Positions 40,513 through 49,130 of a stretch of DNA of 64,000 nt are shown here, piece after piece; the stretch's first letter is position 1, and each line of letters opens with the position of its first letter. The DNA lies in assembly GCF_018882085.1 (NCBI RefSeq), contig NZ_JACVPB010000004.1:124001-188000 (forward strand). Direction: 5' to 3'. This stretch comes from Polynucleobacter sp. AP-Reno-20A-A9 (GTDB lineage: Bacteria > Pseudomonadota > Gammaproteobacteria > Burkholderiales > Burkholderiaceae). The translations under genes and the position numbers were made by a program. Under the pieces are notes generated by a model. That model did no database searches. It was given only the letters and a program-made list of their open reading frames with translations, and was not told the origin of the DNA.

Positions 40513-40995
40513 TTAAGCCTTCCTCGCAATCGTGCTCGTGCGAGCAATCTTAGATTGCAGCTGAATAATTCCGTAGATCAGCGCCTCTGCAGTTGGAGGG
40601 CAGCCAGGAACATAAATGTCCACTGGAACAATGCGGTCACAACCGCGAACCACTGAATATGAATTATGGTAATAGCCGCCACCATTGGCACAAGAACCCA
40701 TGGAAATTACCCAGCGTGGTTCTGGCATTTGGTCGTAAACCTTGCGCAATGCAGGAGCCATCTTGTTGCATAGCGTGCCTGCAACAATCATCAAATCGGA
40801 TTGACGTGGAGAAGGACGAAATACGACGCCAAATCGATCCAAGTCATAACGGGAGGCGCCTGCATGCATCATCTCAACAGCACAACAAGCCAGACCAAAG
40901 GTCATGGGCCATAAGGAGCCATTACGTGTCCAGTTAATTAGCTGATCAGCAGTGGTGGTTACAAAACCTTCTTTAAGTACGCCTTCTAATGCCAT
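40513..40995 (-). CDS. nuoB: NADH-quinone oxidoreductase subunit B (cluster N2)
   Basis: A 160-residue subunit holding cluster N2, the electron donor to quinone. The ligands are the tandem cysteines in [11 protein letters not shown] in [15 protein letters not shown] and C in [13 protein letters not shown] start at the ATG at 40995 (MALEGVL...), 5 bases after the nuoA stop; a longer open frame runs back into nuoA but has no family similarity. Confidence 0.97.
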
Positions 40996-41000
40996 ATCTA

Positions 41001-41360
41001 TCACTCCCAGTCGAGAGCGCCCTTTTTCCAGATATATACAAATCCCACAATGAATTCCAAAAGGAAGATCACCATAGAGGCGTAGCCAAGCCATCCAATG
41101 TCGCGTAGTGCTACACCCCATGGAAATAGGAATGCAGTTTCTAAGTCAAACAAGATGAAGAGAATGGCGATTAAGTAGTAACGCACGTCAAACTTCATAC
41201 GCGCATCTTCGAACGCTTCAAAACCACACTCATATGGAGAGAGTTTTTCAGCGTCAGGCTTTGAGGGAGCCAATATTTTTCCGAGGAACATGGGGACTAA
41301 TCCCACCCCAATACCTACGAGGATAAAAAGCAGAACAGGAAAGTAATTAGCGAGATTCAA
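41001..41360 (-). CDS. nuoA: NADH-quinone oxidoreductase subunit A
   Basis: The first gene of the 14-gene operon encodes a 119-residue three-helix membrane subunit. The family loop [20 protein letters not shown] contains the conserved Cys of the mobile TM1-2 loop. The start codon is TTG at 41360, supported by AGGG 6 bases upstream. Its promoter is not obvious; tRNA-Leu lies 110 bases upstream on the same strand. Confidence 0.97.
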
Positions 41361-41470
41361 AATAGCCCTGATTCGTTTGTCTGGTAAATCCTAAAAACAA
41401 CAAATTATTACTTATTCCACTACATAGGACATTGATTTAGAGCAAAAAAATGCATATCAATACCCATTAT

Positions 41471-41555
41471 TGGTGCCGACGGCGAGACTCGAACTCGCAC
41501 AGCCTAAGCCACTACCCCCTCAAGATAGCGTGTCTACCAATTTCACCACGTCGGC
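41471..41555 (-). tRNA. tRNA-Leu (GAG anticodon)
   Basis: An 85-base cloverleaf on the minus strand from GCCGACG to CGTCGGC plus discriminator A and encoded CCA. The D-arm contains GTGAAATTGGTAGAC, the anticodon loop reads TTGAGGG (GAG), there is a class II long variable arm, and the T-loop is GTTCGAGTC. It decodes CUC/CUU leucine codons. It sits between secG and nuoA in the same orientation. Confidence 0.96.
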
Positions 41556-41641
41556 ATCTTGCAAAACCCGTCAATTCTACTGCATTGCACAAGTGCACTA
41601 CCCCAAAATCTGGACTAGAAAATCTGTAAAGCCCTACTTTT

Positions 41642-41986
41642 TTACTTAGGAACTGCTGGTTTGCTTGGGTCCTGTGCTGGGGCTACTGGAGCAGCTGACG
41701 TTGCTGCCGGCGCTACAGTTCCCGAGAGAACTCCAGGACTCACTTCCTTTTTGTTGCCAATCCAAGTAATACCTAATGTACAAATAAAGAAAACAGCTGC
41801 AAAAATGGCGGTTGCGTGAGACAGGAAATTAGCGGAACCGCTAGCGCCAAAGAGGCTGCCAGAAGAGCCGGAGCCAAAGGCTGCGCCCATATCAGCGCCT
41901 TTACCTTGCTGCAATAGCACCAATAGAATGACAGCCAAAGCTGAAATTACCTGCAATACGATCAATAAAGTCTTAAAAAATTCCAC
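41642..41986 (-). CDS. secG: Preprotein translocase subunit SecG
   Basis: A 114-residue accessory subunit of the SecYEG translocon with two membrane helices (about residues 5-27 and 54-73), joined by the conserved cytoplasmic loop LLQQGKGADMGAAFGSGSSG. The C-terminal 35 residues are Ala/Pro-rich. It lies 22 bases after tpiA and upstream of tRNA-Leu and nuo, the arrangement common in Burkholderiales. Confidence 0.95.
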   Translation of the reverse strand: MEFFKTLLIVLQVISALAVILLVLLQQGKGADMGAAFGSGSSGSLFGASGSANFLSHATAIFAAVFFICTLGITWIGNKKEVSPGVLSGTVAPAATSAAPVAPAQDPSKPAVPK

Positions 41987-42008
41987 AACTTATCTCCAAA
42001 TAAAAAAT

Positions 42009-42767
42009 CTATGCCTGACAAATGGCTAAAAAGTCACGGGGATTCAACGATGCTCCCCCAACCAACCCACCATCAATATCTGGCATGGCAAACAATTCAA
42101 CAGCATTGTCAGGCTTGACACTGCCGCCGTACAAAATTCCAACATGAGATGCAACATCTTCATTAAATTCCGCCAATTGCAAGCGAATAGCGTGATGCAT
42201 ATCTTGTGCAACCTGGGCGCTAGCAACTTTGCCTGTGCCGATTGCCCATACTGGCTCATAAGCAATTAAGCAGTCAGCGAGACGATCTTGCAAAACACCT
42301 ACTTGCTTGGCAACCTGAGCACAAACAATCTCTTCAGCCCTACCTGAATTTCTTTCATCAGCAGTCTCACCCACACAAATTACCGGAGTCATGCCATTGT
42401 CTAATACCTCAAGGGCTTTAGCGGCTACAGACTCATCTACCTCTTGATGCATTTGACGACGCTCAGAGTGCCCAACAATGACATAAGTGCAGCCAAGCTC
42501 TTTGAGCATGGATGCTGCAACTTCACCGGTATAAGCGCCTGAACTATGGGCTGATGCATCTTGTGCACCCAGATTCAAAAAAGCTAATGAATGCTCTTTA
42601 ATTAACTGTGCACATTGGGATAAATACGGAAATGGCGGACAGACCGCGAATTTACGTCCTGATGGCATACCACTCTCCATGCCACGAGCAACGGTCATGA
42701 TCCAGTCTTGATTACTTGCAAGACTGCCATTCATTTTCCAGTTGCCGATAACGATGAGTGGTCGCAT
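42009..42767 (-). CDS. tpiA: Triosephosphate isomerase
   Basis: A 252-residue TIM-barrel enzyme interconverting glyceraldehyde-3-phosphate and dihydroxyacetone phosphate. The catalytic residues are K11 in GNWKMNG, H100 in VGHSERR and E171 in AYEPVWAIGTGK, and the phosphate-binding LYGGSVKPDN is present. It lies 17 bases after the quinone oxidoreductase gene and 22 before secG. Confidence 0.98.
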   Translation of the reverse strand: MRPLIVIGNWKMNGSLASNQDWIMTVARGMESGMPSGRKFAVCPPFPYLSQCAQLIKEHSLAFLNLGAQDASAHSSGAYTGEVAASMLKELGCTYVIVGHSERRQMHQEVDESVAAKALEVLDNGMTPVICVGETADERNSGRAEEIVCAQVAKQVGVLQDRLADCLIAYEPVWAIGTGKVASAQVAQDMHHAIRLQLAEFNEDVASHVGILYGGSVKPDNAVELFAMPDIDGGLVGGASLNPRDFLAICQA

Positions 42768-42784
42768 AGGGGTAATGAATATTT

Positions 42785-43783
42785 CTAAACAGTTAAAACA
42801 ATTTTGCCAACGTGCTCAGATGACTCCATCAATGCATGAGCATCTGCTGCCTGATCTAGCGAAAACGTTTTATAGATGACTGGCTTTAGTTTGCCAGCGT
42901 TGAGCAAAGGCCAAACATTATCAAAAAGCTGTTTGGTAATTTGCTTCTTAAAAGAAACTGGGCGTGGACGTAGTGTTGAACCTGTAATCGTTAAGCGACG
43001 GCGCAGAATCTGATTGGTACTCACCTCTGCCTTTGATCCACCTTGGATTGCAATAATTACAATGCGACCATCATCGGCGAGACAGTCAATTTCTTTTTGC
43101 ACGTAAGCACCAGTAACCATATCGAGAATGACATTGACGCCTTTGCCATCAGTGGCCTTCTTCACTTCCTCTACAAAGTCTTGCGTCTTGTAATTGATAG
43201 CGAGATCAGCACCCAGTGCTACACATGCAGCACATTTCTCATCCGTACCAGCAGTTACAAATACTTTATGACCTAAGGCTTTAGCGATCAGAATTGCAGT
43301 CACGCCGATGCCACTGGAGCCACCTTGAACTAATAATGTTTCGCCTTCGGCCAATTGACCGCGCATGAACACATTGCTCCATACGGTATAAAACGTTTCA
43401 GGCAAGGCTGCTGCTTCTTGATCAGTAAACCCCTTGGGGTAAGGCAAGCACTGCGCTACAGGCGCAGTACATAAGTCAGCGTAACCGCCACCTTGAACGA
43501 GTGCACAGACCTTATCGCCCACCTTTAAGCCAAACACGTTATCAGCATGAGCCAAATCACCGCCAACGATTTCACCGGCAACTTCAAGACCAGGAATATC
43601 AGATGCGCCAGCTGGAACTGGGTAATGCCCCTTGCGCTGCAAAACGTCAGGTCGATTAATTCCAGCTGCCAGAACTTTGATCAAAATTTCGCCAGTCCCA
43701 GCGGCGGGAGCCGCTGGATCAGGACGAGTAGTTGGCACCAGCATTTCTGGGGCACCAAATTCCTTAATTTCAATAACGCGCAT
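42785..43783 (-). CDS. NAD(P)H quinone oxidoreductase (zinc-free MDR family)
   Basis: A medium-chain dehydrogenase/reductase of about 332 residues. It has the PIG3/QOR-like N-terminal catalytic domain (IKVLAAGINRPDVLQRKGHYP) and the NADPH-binding glycine motif VQGGSSGIGVTAI. The zinc ligands of alcohol dehydrogenases are absent. I start at the ATG at 43783 with AGGAG 7 bases upstream; a longer frame has no support. It follows pnp by 22 bases and precedes tpiA. The actual substrate is unknown. Confidence 0.9.
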   Translation of the reverse strand: MRVIEIKEFGAPEMLVPTTRPDPAAPAAGTGEILIKVLAAGINRPDVLQRKGHYPVPAGASDIPGLEVAGEIVGGDLAHADNVFGLKVGDKVCALVQGGGYADLCTAPVAQCLPYPKGFTDQEAAALPETFYTVWSNVFMRGQLAEGETLLVQGGSSGIGVTAILIAKALGHKVFVTAGTDEKCAACVALGADLAINYKTQDFVEEVKKATDGKGVNVILDMVTGAYVQKEIDCLADDGRIVIIAIQGGSKAEVSTNQILRRRLTITGSTLRPRPVSFKKQITKQLFDNVWPLLNAGKLKPVIYKTFSLDQAADAHALMESSEHVGKIVLTV

Positions 43784-43805
43784 AAATACTCCTGCCGATA
43801 ATTGC

Positions 43806-45974
43806 TTAAGCTGTTTCGCCAGATGCGGGAGTTGCCTCAACAGCAACTTCAGCAGCGCCAGCTAAAGGGGCAATCGTGCCACCTTCATCAGCCATTGCAG
43901 CCTTCAATGACAAACGTAAACGACCACGCTCGTCAGCAGCCAACAATTTCACGCGAACCACTTGGCCTTCTGCCAAATAATCTTTTACCTCTTTTACACG
44001 CTCATTAGAAATCTCAGAGATGTGCAAGAGACCATCTTTACCAGGAAGAATATTGACCAAAGCGCCAAACTCGAGCAACTTCACAACTGGGCCTTCGTAG
44101 ATCTTGCCTACTTCAGCTTCAGCAGTGATGCCTTCGATACGTGCTTTTGCTTCAGCCATACCTTCAGCAGAAGTAGAAGCAATCGTTACGGTACCGTCAT
44201 CCTTAATGTCGATGCTGCAACCAGTTTCTTTGGTCAAGGCCTGGATAGTTGCACCACCCTTGCCAATAACTTCACGAATCTTGTCTGGATGAATCTTGAA
44301 AGAAACCATACGTGGAGCATGAGCTGACAATTCTGTACGAACTGAACCCATTGCTTCTTGCATTTTGCTCAAGATATGCAAACGACCTTCTTTAGCTTGC
44401 GCTAAAGCAACTTGCATAATTTCTTTAGTAATACCTTGAACTTTAATATCCATCTGGAGCGCAGTAATACCGTTAGCTGTACCTGCTACCTTGAAGTCCA
44501 TATCGCCCAGGTGATCTTCGTCACCCAAGATGTCAGTCAAGACAGCAAAACGATTACCGTCGAGGATCAAGCCCATTGCAACACCAGCAACGTGTGCCTT
44601 AACTGGAACACCAGCGTCCATCATTGCCAAACAGCCACCGCAAACAGAAGCCATTGAAGATGAGCCGTTGGACTCAGTAATTTCTGAAACCACACGGATG
44701 CTGTATGCAAAATCTTCTGCACTTGGCAATACTGGAATCAACGCGCGCTTGGCCAAACGACCATGACCGATTTCACGACGCTTTGGGCTACCTACACGAC
44801 CTGTTTCGCCAGTAGCGAAAGGAGGCATGTTGTAGTGGAACATAAAACGATCGCGGTATTCACCTTCAAGCGCATCAATAATTTGCTCATCACGTGCAGT
44901 ACCTAAAGTAGCAACAACAAGAGCCTGCGTCTCACCACGGGTAAACAATGCTGAACCGTGTGTACGTGGCAATACGCCATTACGAATCTCGATTGGGCGA
45001 ACAGTGCGTGTATCACGACCATCAATACGTGGCTCGCCATTCAAAATCTGACTACGAACAATCTTCGCTTCGATTTCAAACAAGATGTCGTTAACAGCAA
45101 CCGCATCAACATCACCCTCTTCTTGCAACTTAGCAACTACTGTTTTTGTAATCTCTTTCAGCTTGTCTGAACGAGCGCCTTTTTGACGAATCTGATAAGC
45201 CTCACGCAATGGCGCTTCAGCCAAAGCAGTAACCTTAGCAATAAATGGCTCATCTTTAGGAGCAGCAGTCCAATCCCACTCTGGCTTGCCAGCCTCAGAA
45301 ACCAATTCATTAATTGCATTGATTGCTGTTTGCATTTGGTCATGACCGTATACAACTGCTCCCAACATGATTTCTTCAGAAAGTTGATTCGCTTCAGACT
45401 CAACCATCAATACAGCAGCTTGCGTACCGGCAACAATCAAATCCATTTCGCTAGTAGCTTGCTCCGTACGAGTTGGGTTTAATAAATATTGACCATTAGC
45501 GTAACCAACACGTGCTGCGCCAACTGGACCAGCAAATGGGATGCCTGAAATAGCCAATGCTGCAGATGCAGCGATCAAAGCAGGAATATCAGAAGGAACA
45601 TCAGGGTTGATGGACAACACATGTACCACTACTTGAACTTCGTTCAAGAAGCCTTCTGGGAACAGTGGGCGTAATGGGCGATCGATCAAACGGGAGATCA
45701 ATGTCTCGCCTTCTGATGGACGGCCTTCACGACGGAAGAAACCACCAGGAATCTTACCTGCGGCGTATGTTTTTTCTAGGTAATCAACAGTCAGCGGGAA
45801 AAAAGACTGACCTGGCTTTGCAGACTTAGACGCAACCACTGTACCCATGACCACTGTGTCATCTACGTTAATAATAACGGCACCACCTGATTGACGAGCG
45901 ATCTCGCCTGTTTCCATTGTTACCTGATGATTGCCCCATTGAAAACTTTTTACTGCTTTTTTAAACATTGTCAT
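43806..45974 (-). CDS. pnp: Polyribonucleotide nucleotidyltransferase (PNPase)
   Basis: A phosphorolytic 3'-5' exoribonuclease of about 722 residues, a core RNA degradosome enzyme. Domain order is RNase PH 1, alpha-helical linker, RNase PH 2 (with [18 protein letters not shown]), KH domain ([15 protein letters not shown]) and S1 domain ([23 protein letters not shown]). I choose the ATG at 45974 with GGAGAAG about 9 bases upstream; an upstream extension of 8 codons is unsupported. It follows rpsO after a 268-base leader with a terminator and two hairpins. Confidence 0.97.
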   Translation of the reverse strand: MTMFKKAVKSFQWGNHQVTMETGEIARQSGGAVIINVDDTVVMGTVVASKSAKPGQSFFPLTVDYLEKTYAAGKIPGGFFRREGRPSEGETLISRLIDRPLRPLFPEGFLNEVQVVVHVLSINPDVPSDIPALIAASAALAISGIPFAGPVGAARVGYANGQYLLNPTRTEQATSEMDLIVAGTQAAVLMVESEANQLSEEIMLGAVVYGHDQMQTAINAINELVSEAGKPEWDWTAAPKDEPFIAKVTALAEAPLREAYQIRQKGARSDKLKEITKTVVAKLQEEGDVDAVAVNDILFEIEAKIVRSQILNGEPRIDGRDTRTVRPIEIRNGVLPRTHGSALFTRGETQALVVATLGTARDEQIIDALEGEYRDRFMFHYNMPPFATGETGRVGSPKRREIGHGRLAKRALIPVLPSAEDFAYSIRVVSEITESNGSSSMASVCGGCLAMMDAGVPVKAHVAGVAMGLILDGNRFAVLTDILGDEDHLGDMDFKVAGTANGITALQMDIKVQGITKEIMQVALAQAKEGRLHILSKMQEAMGSVRTELSAHAPRMVSFKIHPDKIREVIGKGGATIQALTKETGCSIDIKDDGTVTIASTSAEGMAEAKARIEGITAEAEVGKIYEGPVVKLLEFGALVNILPGKDGLLHISEISNERVKEVKDYLAEGQVVRVKLLAADERGRLRLSLKAAMADEGGTIAPLAGAAEVAVEATPASGETA

Positions 45975-46022
45975 TCTGATCTTCTCCAAATTGTTCACGT
46001 AAGGCTCACATGAGCATTACGC

Positions 46023-46052
46023 TTGTCGTGGGATAAAGCAGTGTCACGACAA
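46023..46052 (-). promoter_or_regulatory. Hairpin in the pnp leader (proximal)
   Basis: A perfect 8-base inverted repeat TTGTCGTG / CACGACAA with a 14-base loop, about 50 bases upstream of the pnp start. In E. coli the pnp leader hairpin is cut by RNase III and lets PNPase repress itself; position and form here are compatible with the same mechanism (inference). Confidence 0.55.
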
Positions 46053-46083
46053 CACTGGAGCGATTTAAGATCACAAGGGATGC

Positions 46084-46129
46084 CATTCCAGGGAGACTCT
46101 GAATCAACTTTCAGAAGCTCATTGGAATG
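46084..46129 (-). promoter_or_regulatory. Long imperfect hairpin in the rpsO-pnp gap
   Basis: Outer stem CATTCCA (46084-46090) / TGGAATG (46123-46129), a GAG/CTC segment, and inner stem TCTGAA / TTCAGA with a 6-base loop. There is no U-run, so it is more likely a processing or regulatory structure than a terminator. Confidence 0.5.
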
Positions 46130-46164
46130 ACACAATCCCCTACACAAATAATCTTGAAGCGCCC

Positions 46165-46226
46165 AAAAAACATGCCATCTGCTTAAGACTGATTCCGCGA
46201 AGAAACAGCCCTAAGAAAGATGGCAT
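46165..46226 (-). terminator. Intrinsic terminator downstream of rpsO
   Basis: On the minus strand ATGCCATCT pairs with AGATGGCAT (9 bases), enclosing further partial pairing (CTTA/TAAG). The structure is followed by GTTTTTT. It lies just after the rpsO stop; as in E. coli, partial read-through could supply pnp. Confidence 0.85.
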
Positions 46227-46242
46227 TGCATACCAATAAGAA

Positions 46243-46512
46243 TTACTTACGGAGACCTAATTTCTCAATCAATGCGCGATAGCGATCCAAATCTTTGCCT
46301 TTGAGGTAATCCAAGAGGCGACGGCGACGTGAAACCATCTTCAACAAACCACGACGGCTGTGATGATCTTTAGCGTTAGCCTTGAAATGGGGGGTTAATT
46401 CATTGATGCGGGCTGTGAGCAATGAAACTTGAACTTCAGGGCTACCCGTATCGTTTGCGCTGCGCGCGTTTTCTTTGACGATTTCCGCCGTTTTAATATC
46501 AGCAACTGCCAT
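46243..46512 (-). CDS. rpsO: 30S ribosomal protein S15
   Basis: At 89 residues this is the standard length of S15, a helical primary binding protein of the 16S rRNA central domain. The signature region [20 protein letters not shown] and the C-terminal [12 protein letters not shown] are intact. A strong AAGGAG ribosome binding site precedes the ATG. It is divergent from the SYLF gene and upstream of pnp. Confidence 0.98.
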   Translation of the reverse strand: MAVADIKTAEIVKENARSANDTGSPEVQVSLLTARINELTPHFKANAKDHHSRRGLLKMVSRRRRLLDYLKGKDLDRYRALIEKLGLRK

Positions 46513-46730
46513 TTTTAATACTCCTTACTTGCGAACACTTGAGCTTTCACCCAATCCGTGTCGTGCATGTTTAACAAAATAAAACCAAAAAAGCTTTACA
46601 AATCAAAGCCCTCGAATTGTATCAGAGCCGGCTGCTATTTACCGGATCACCCCATAGATGTTGTTATGCTGTAGGATAATATTTAGCTAAATAAATACTT
46701 TTCCCAATATAAATCAATAACTTACAGAAT

Positions 46731-47327
46731 ATGTCCTCACTATATCGCCCACTGATTACTTTTCTCTGCCTCGGATTTGGACTTTTCCAACCGGCCTATG
46801 CCCAATTTGGATCCTTTTTTGGGCAAGATAAAACGATTGCTGAGCAACGCCAAGACGTTTTGATTAAAAGCCAGGCAATTCTGAAACAACTTTATGAGGC
46901 GCAGCCAAAAGCGAAGGAGCTCATTGAAAAGTCAGTTGGCTATGCGACCTTCAGCAACTTCGGCATGAAAATTCTGATTGCAGGAGGTGGTAGTGGTAGT
47001 GGCGTTGTGATCAATAAAGCAAACAAAAAACCCATCTACATGAATATGGCTGAGGTTCAGGCTGGCCTGGGTCTTGGAATTAAGTCATTTCAGAACATTT
47101 TTGTCTTTGAAACTGAAGCAGCCATGAATGACTTTATTAATTCAGGCTGGACTTTTGGCGGCCAAGTCACTGCCGCTGCAAAATATGAAAAAGATGGCGG
47201 CGCGTACCAAGATGCAACCGTGGTTGCTCCTGGAGTTTTAATGTATCAACTGACAGACTCCGGCCTAGCCGCTGAAATCACCGGCAAAGGCACCAAGTAC
47301 TATAAAAATACTGACTTGAATAAGTAA
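46731..47327 (+). CDS. SYLF/YSC84-domain protein, predicted secreted
   Basis: A 198-residue protein with an N-terminal signal peptide (cleavage near AYAQ). The SYLF (YSC84/DUF500) domain covers most of the rest, with the typical KSVGYATFSNFGMKILIAGGGSGSG opening (from about residue 67), YMNMAEVQAGLGLG and FGGQVTAAAKY. Eukaryotic SYLF domains bind phosphoinositides; the bacterial role is unknown, with a periplasmic or outer-membrane site inferred from the signal. No Shine-Dalgarno sequence is evident. It converges on leuA. Confidence 0.88.
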   Translation: MSSLYRPLITFLCLGFGLFQPAYAQFGSFFGQDKTIAEQRQDVLIKSQAILKQLYEAQPKAKELIEKSVGYATFSNFGMKILIAGGGSGSGVVINKANKKPIYMNMAEVQAGLGLGIKSFQNIFVFETEAAMNDFINSGWTFGGQVTAAAKYEKDGGAYQDATVVAPGVLMYQLTDSGLAAEITGKGTKYYKNTDLNK

Positions 47328-47336
47328 ATCTCTTTG

Positions 47337-47366
47337 CAGATGACCCAATAATTAAGGAGTCATCTG
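47337..47366. terminator. Hairpin between convergent SYLF gene and leuA
   Basis: An 8-base inverted repeat CAGATGAC / GTCATCTG with a 14-base loop spans the leuA stop codon. No T-run follows on either strand, so it may protect 3' ends or act as a weak bidirectional terminator. Confidence 0.35.
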
Positions 47367-48899
47367 TGCATTGAGCTTAGCCTGGCTCGGATCATGCAAC
47401 TTATTTAAAGCAGATAAATAAGCTTTTGCTGAAGCGGCAATGATGTCTGGGTCAGTACCCACGCCATTCACAATACGACCGCCTTTTGCCAAGCGTACAG
47501 TAACCTCACCTTGAGATTGCGTTCCCGAGGTAATGGCATTGACTGAGTAGAGCAACTGCTCCGCCCCACTCTTGGCAATTTCTTCAATCGCATTCAAGCT
47601 CGCATCTACCGGGCCATTACCCTCCGCCTCTGAACTCATCTCCTTATCGCCCATGCGGAATGTCACGCGAGATTTGGGACGCTCACCAGTTTCAGAATGC
47701 TGACTTAAAGAAATAAATTTATAGTGCTCACCCTCTTCTGCTGCAGCAGAATCAGACATGATGGCAATAATATCTTCATCAAAAATCTCAGACTTTTGGT
47801 CAGCTAACGCTTTAAATCTAGTGAAGGCTTCGTTTAAATCAGCCTCAGCTTCAACAGTGATGCCTAATTCTTGCAAGCGCTGTTTAAAGGCATTGCGGCC
47901 AGATAATTTACCCAAAACAATCTTATTGGCAGACCAGCCCACATCTTCAGCCCGCATGATTTCATAGGTGTCGCGGTTCTTCAAAATACCATCTTGATGA
48001 ATGCCTGAGGTATGTGCAAAGGCATTAGCGCCAACAACCGCTTTGTTAGGCTGAACTACAAAGCCTGTGATCTGAGAGACTAATTTGGAAGCGGGAACAA
48101 TTTGCGTTGCATCAATGCCGCACACCAAATCGAAATAGTCTTTGCGAGTGCGCAAAGCCATCACAATCTCTTCCAAAGCGGTATTGCCTGCACGCTCGCC
48201 TAAGCCATTAATGGTGCATTCAATTTGACGTGCTCCACCAATCTTCACACCTGCCAAGGAATTGGCAACAGCCATACCTAAGTCGTTATGACAATGCACT
48301 GACCATACCGCTTTATCAGAGTTGGGAACACGAGTTCGCAAGGTTTTAATGAACTCGCCATACAACTCAGGGGTTGCATAACCAACGGTATCGGGGATAT
48401 TAATAGTAGAGGCACCTTCATTAATAACCGCCTCAACTACTCTGCATAAGAAATCCATTTCTGAGCGATAACCATCTTCAGCGGAAAACTCAATATCTTC
48501 AGCTAAGTTACGCGCAAAACGGATGGAGCGTTTAGCCTGCTCCAAAACTTCTTCTGGAGACATGCGTAATTTCACGGCCATATGCAATGGACTTGTCGCC
48601 AAGAATGCATGAATACGTTTGGCGTTTGCCGCTTGTAAAGCATCGGCCGCTCGCGTGATGTCTTTGTCATTCGCCCTGGCTAATGAGCAAATAATAGAAT
48701 CCTTAACGGCAGCAGCAACTGCAGATATTGCTTGGAAGTCGCCTTCAGAGCTGGCGGCAAAACCCGCCTCGATAACATCCACCTTAAGACGCTCTAACTG
48801 ACGCGCAATGCGTACTTTTTCGTCTTTAGTCATGGATGCACCAGGCGATTGTTCGCCATCACGCAAGGTGGTGTCAAAAATGATTACTTTGTCGCTCAT
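47352..48899 (-). CDS. leuA: 2-isopropylmalate synthase
   Basis: LeuA condenses acetyl-CoA with 2-oxoisovalerate in the first committed step of leucine synthesis. The 515-residue protein has the HMGL-like barrel with [15 protein letters not shown] at the N-terminus, metal-binding HCHND near residue 203, and a C-terminal LeuA dimer/regulatory domain that binds leucine as feedback inhibitor. I use the ATG at 48899 (GGAG 7 bases upstream) rather than a GTG one codon earlier. It is preceded by a leader peptide and terminator, described separately, and is last in the ilvB-H-C-psd-pssA-leuA series. Confidence 0.97.
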   Translation of the reverse strand: MSDKVIIFDTTLRDGEQSPGASMTKDEKVRIARQLERLKVDVIEAGFAASSEGDFQAISAVAAAVKDSIICSLARANDKDITRAADALQAANAKRIHAFLATSPLHMAVKLRMSPEEVLEQAKRSIRFARNLAEDIEFSAEDGYRSEMDFLCRVVEAVINEGASTINIPDTVGYATPELYGEFIKTLRTRVPNSDKAVWSVHCHNDLGMAVANSLAGVKIGGARQIECTINGLGERAGNTALEEIVMALRTRKDYFDLVCGIDATQIVPASKLVSQITGFVVQPNKAVVGANAFAHTSGIHQDGILKNRDTYEIMRAEDVGWSANKIVLGKLSGRNAFKQRLQELGITVEAEADLNEAFTRFKALADQKSEIFDEDIIAIMSDSAAAEEGEHYKFISLSQHSETGERPKSRVTFRMGDKEMSSEAEGNGPVDASLNAIEEIAKSGAEQLLYSVNAITSGTQSQGEVTVRLAKGGRIVNGVGTDPDIIAASAKAYLSALNKLHDPSQAKLNAQMTP

Positions 48900-48955
48900 C
48901 ACTACTCTCCGGTTTTAAATACTTCTGAACTGCTTCAGACAACTCAATCTTATAT

Positions 48956-48983
48956 AAACAAAAACCCCAGCAATTAGCTGGGG
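48956..48983 (-). terminator. Attenuator terminator upstream of leuA
   Basis: On the minus strand CCCCAGC pairs perfectly with GCTGGGG around a TAATT loop, followed directly by TTTTTGTTT. It ends 56 bases before the leuA ATG, so it must be bypassed for leuA expression. Confidence 0.9.
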
Positions 48984-49046
48984 CTGGTATGTGGTGGCTA
49001 ATGAATCTTCTTTATCTCATTAACTCAGGCCTTACCCGCCCCAAGC
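48977..49046 (-). promoter_or_regulatory. Leucine attenuator: alternative antiterminator pairing
   Basis: GCTTGGGGC (minus strand, 49046-49038, inside codons 19-22 of the leader ORF) can pair with GCCCCAGC (48984-48977), the 5' arm of the terminator, leaving one bulged base. This would block the terminator. An earlier segment containing GGCCT in leader codons 10-11 can pair with AGGCC near the leader stop, sequestering the antiterminator strand. This gives the 1:2, 2:3 and 3:4 alternatives of classic ribosome-mediated attenuation. Stability was judged by eye only. Confidence 0.75.
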
Positions 49047-49102
49047 TTTAGGCTTAGTGCTAGCAGAAGGAGGCCAGTTAAAGGTGAGAAATTCATCAAC
49101 AT
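49025..49102 (-). CDS. leuL: Leucine-rich leader peptide of leuA
   Basis: A 25-codon ORF (ATG at 49102, TGA at 49025) beginning MLMNFSP. Nine of the 25 codons are leucine (positions 2, 8, 11-14, 16, 18 and 20). Codons 11-14 are four consecutive, all-different leucine codons CTC CTT CTG CTA. It lies between pssA and leuA on their strand, 41 bases before the attenuator terminator. Ribosome stalling here under leucine limitation would favour the antiterminator. No Shine-Dalgarno sequence is well placed (GGAG is 12 bases away); TATATT lies 6 bases upstream, allowing a leaderless start. The gene symbol follows the function, not homology. Confidence 0.8.
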   Translation of the reverse strand: MLMNFSPLTGLLLLALSLKLGAGKA

Positions 49103-49130
49103 AGAATTAATATACTCCAAAAATGGCAGA

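Noticed and set aside
40513-41121. Longer nuoB frame starting inside nuoA
   Set aside because: The extra 42 residues overlap nuoA and have no NuoB similarity; the ATG at 40995 fits the family start.
41556-41641. Separate promoter for tRNA-Leu
   Set aside because: No paired -35/-10 hexamers with reasonable spacing were found; co-transcription with secG is more likely.
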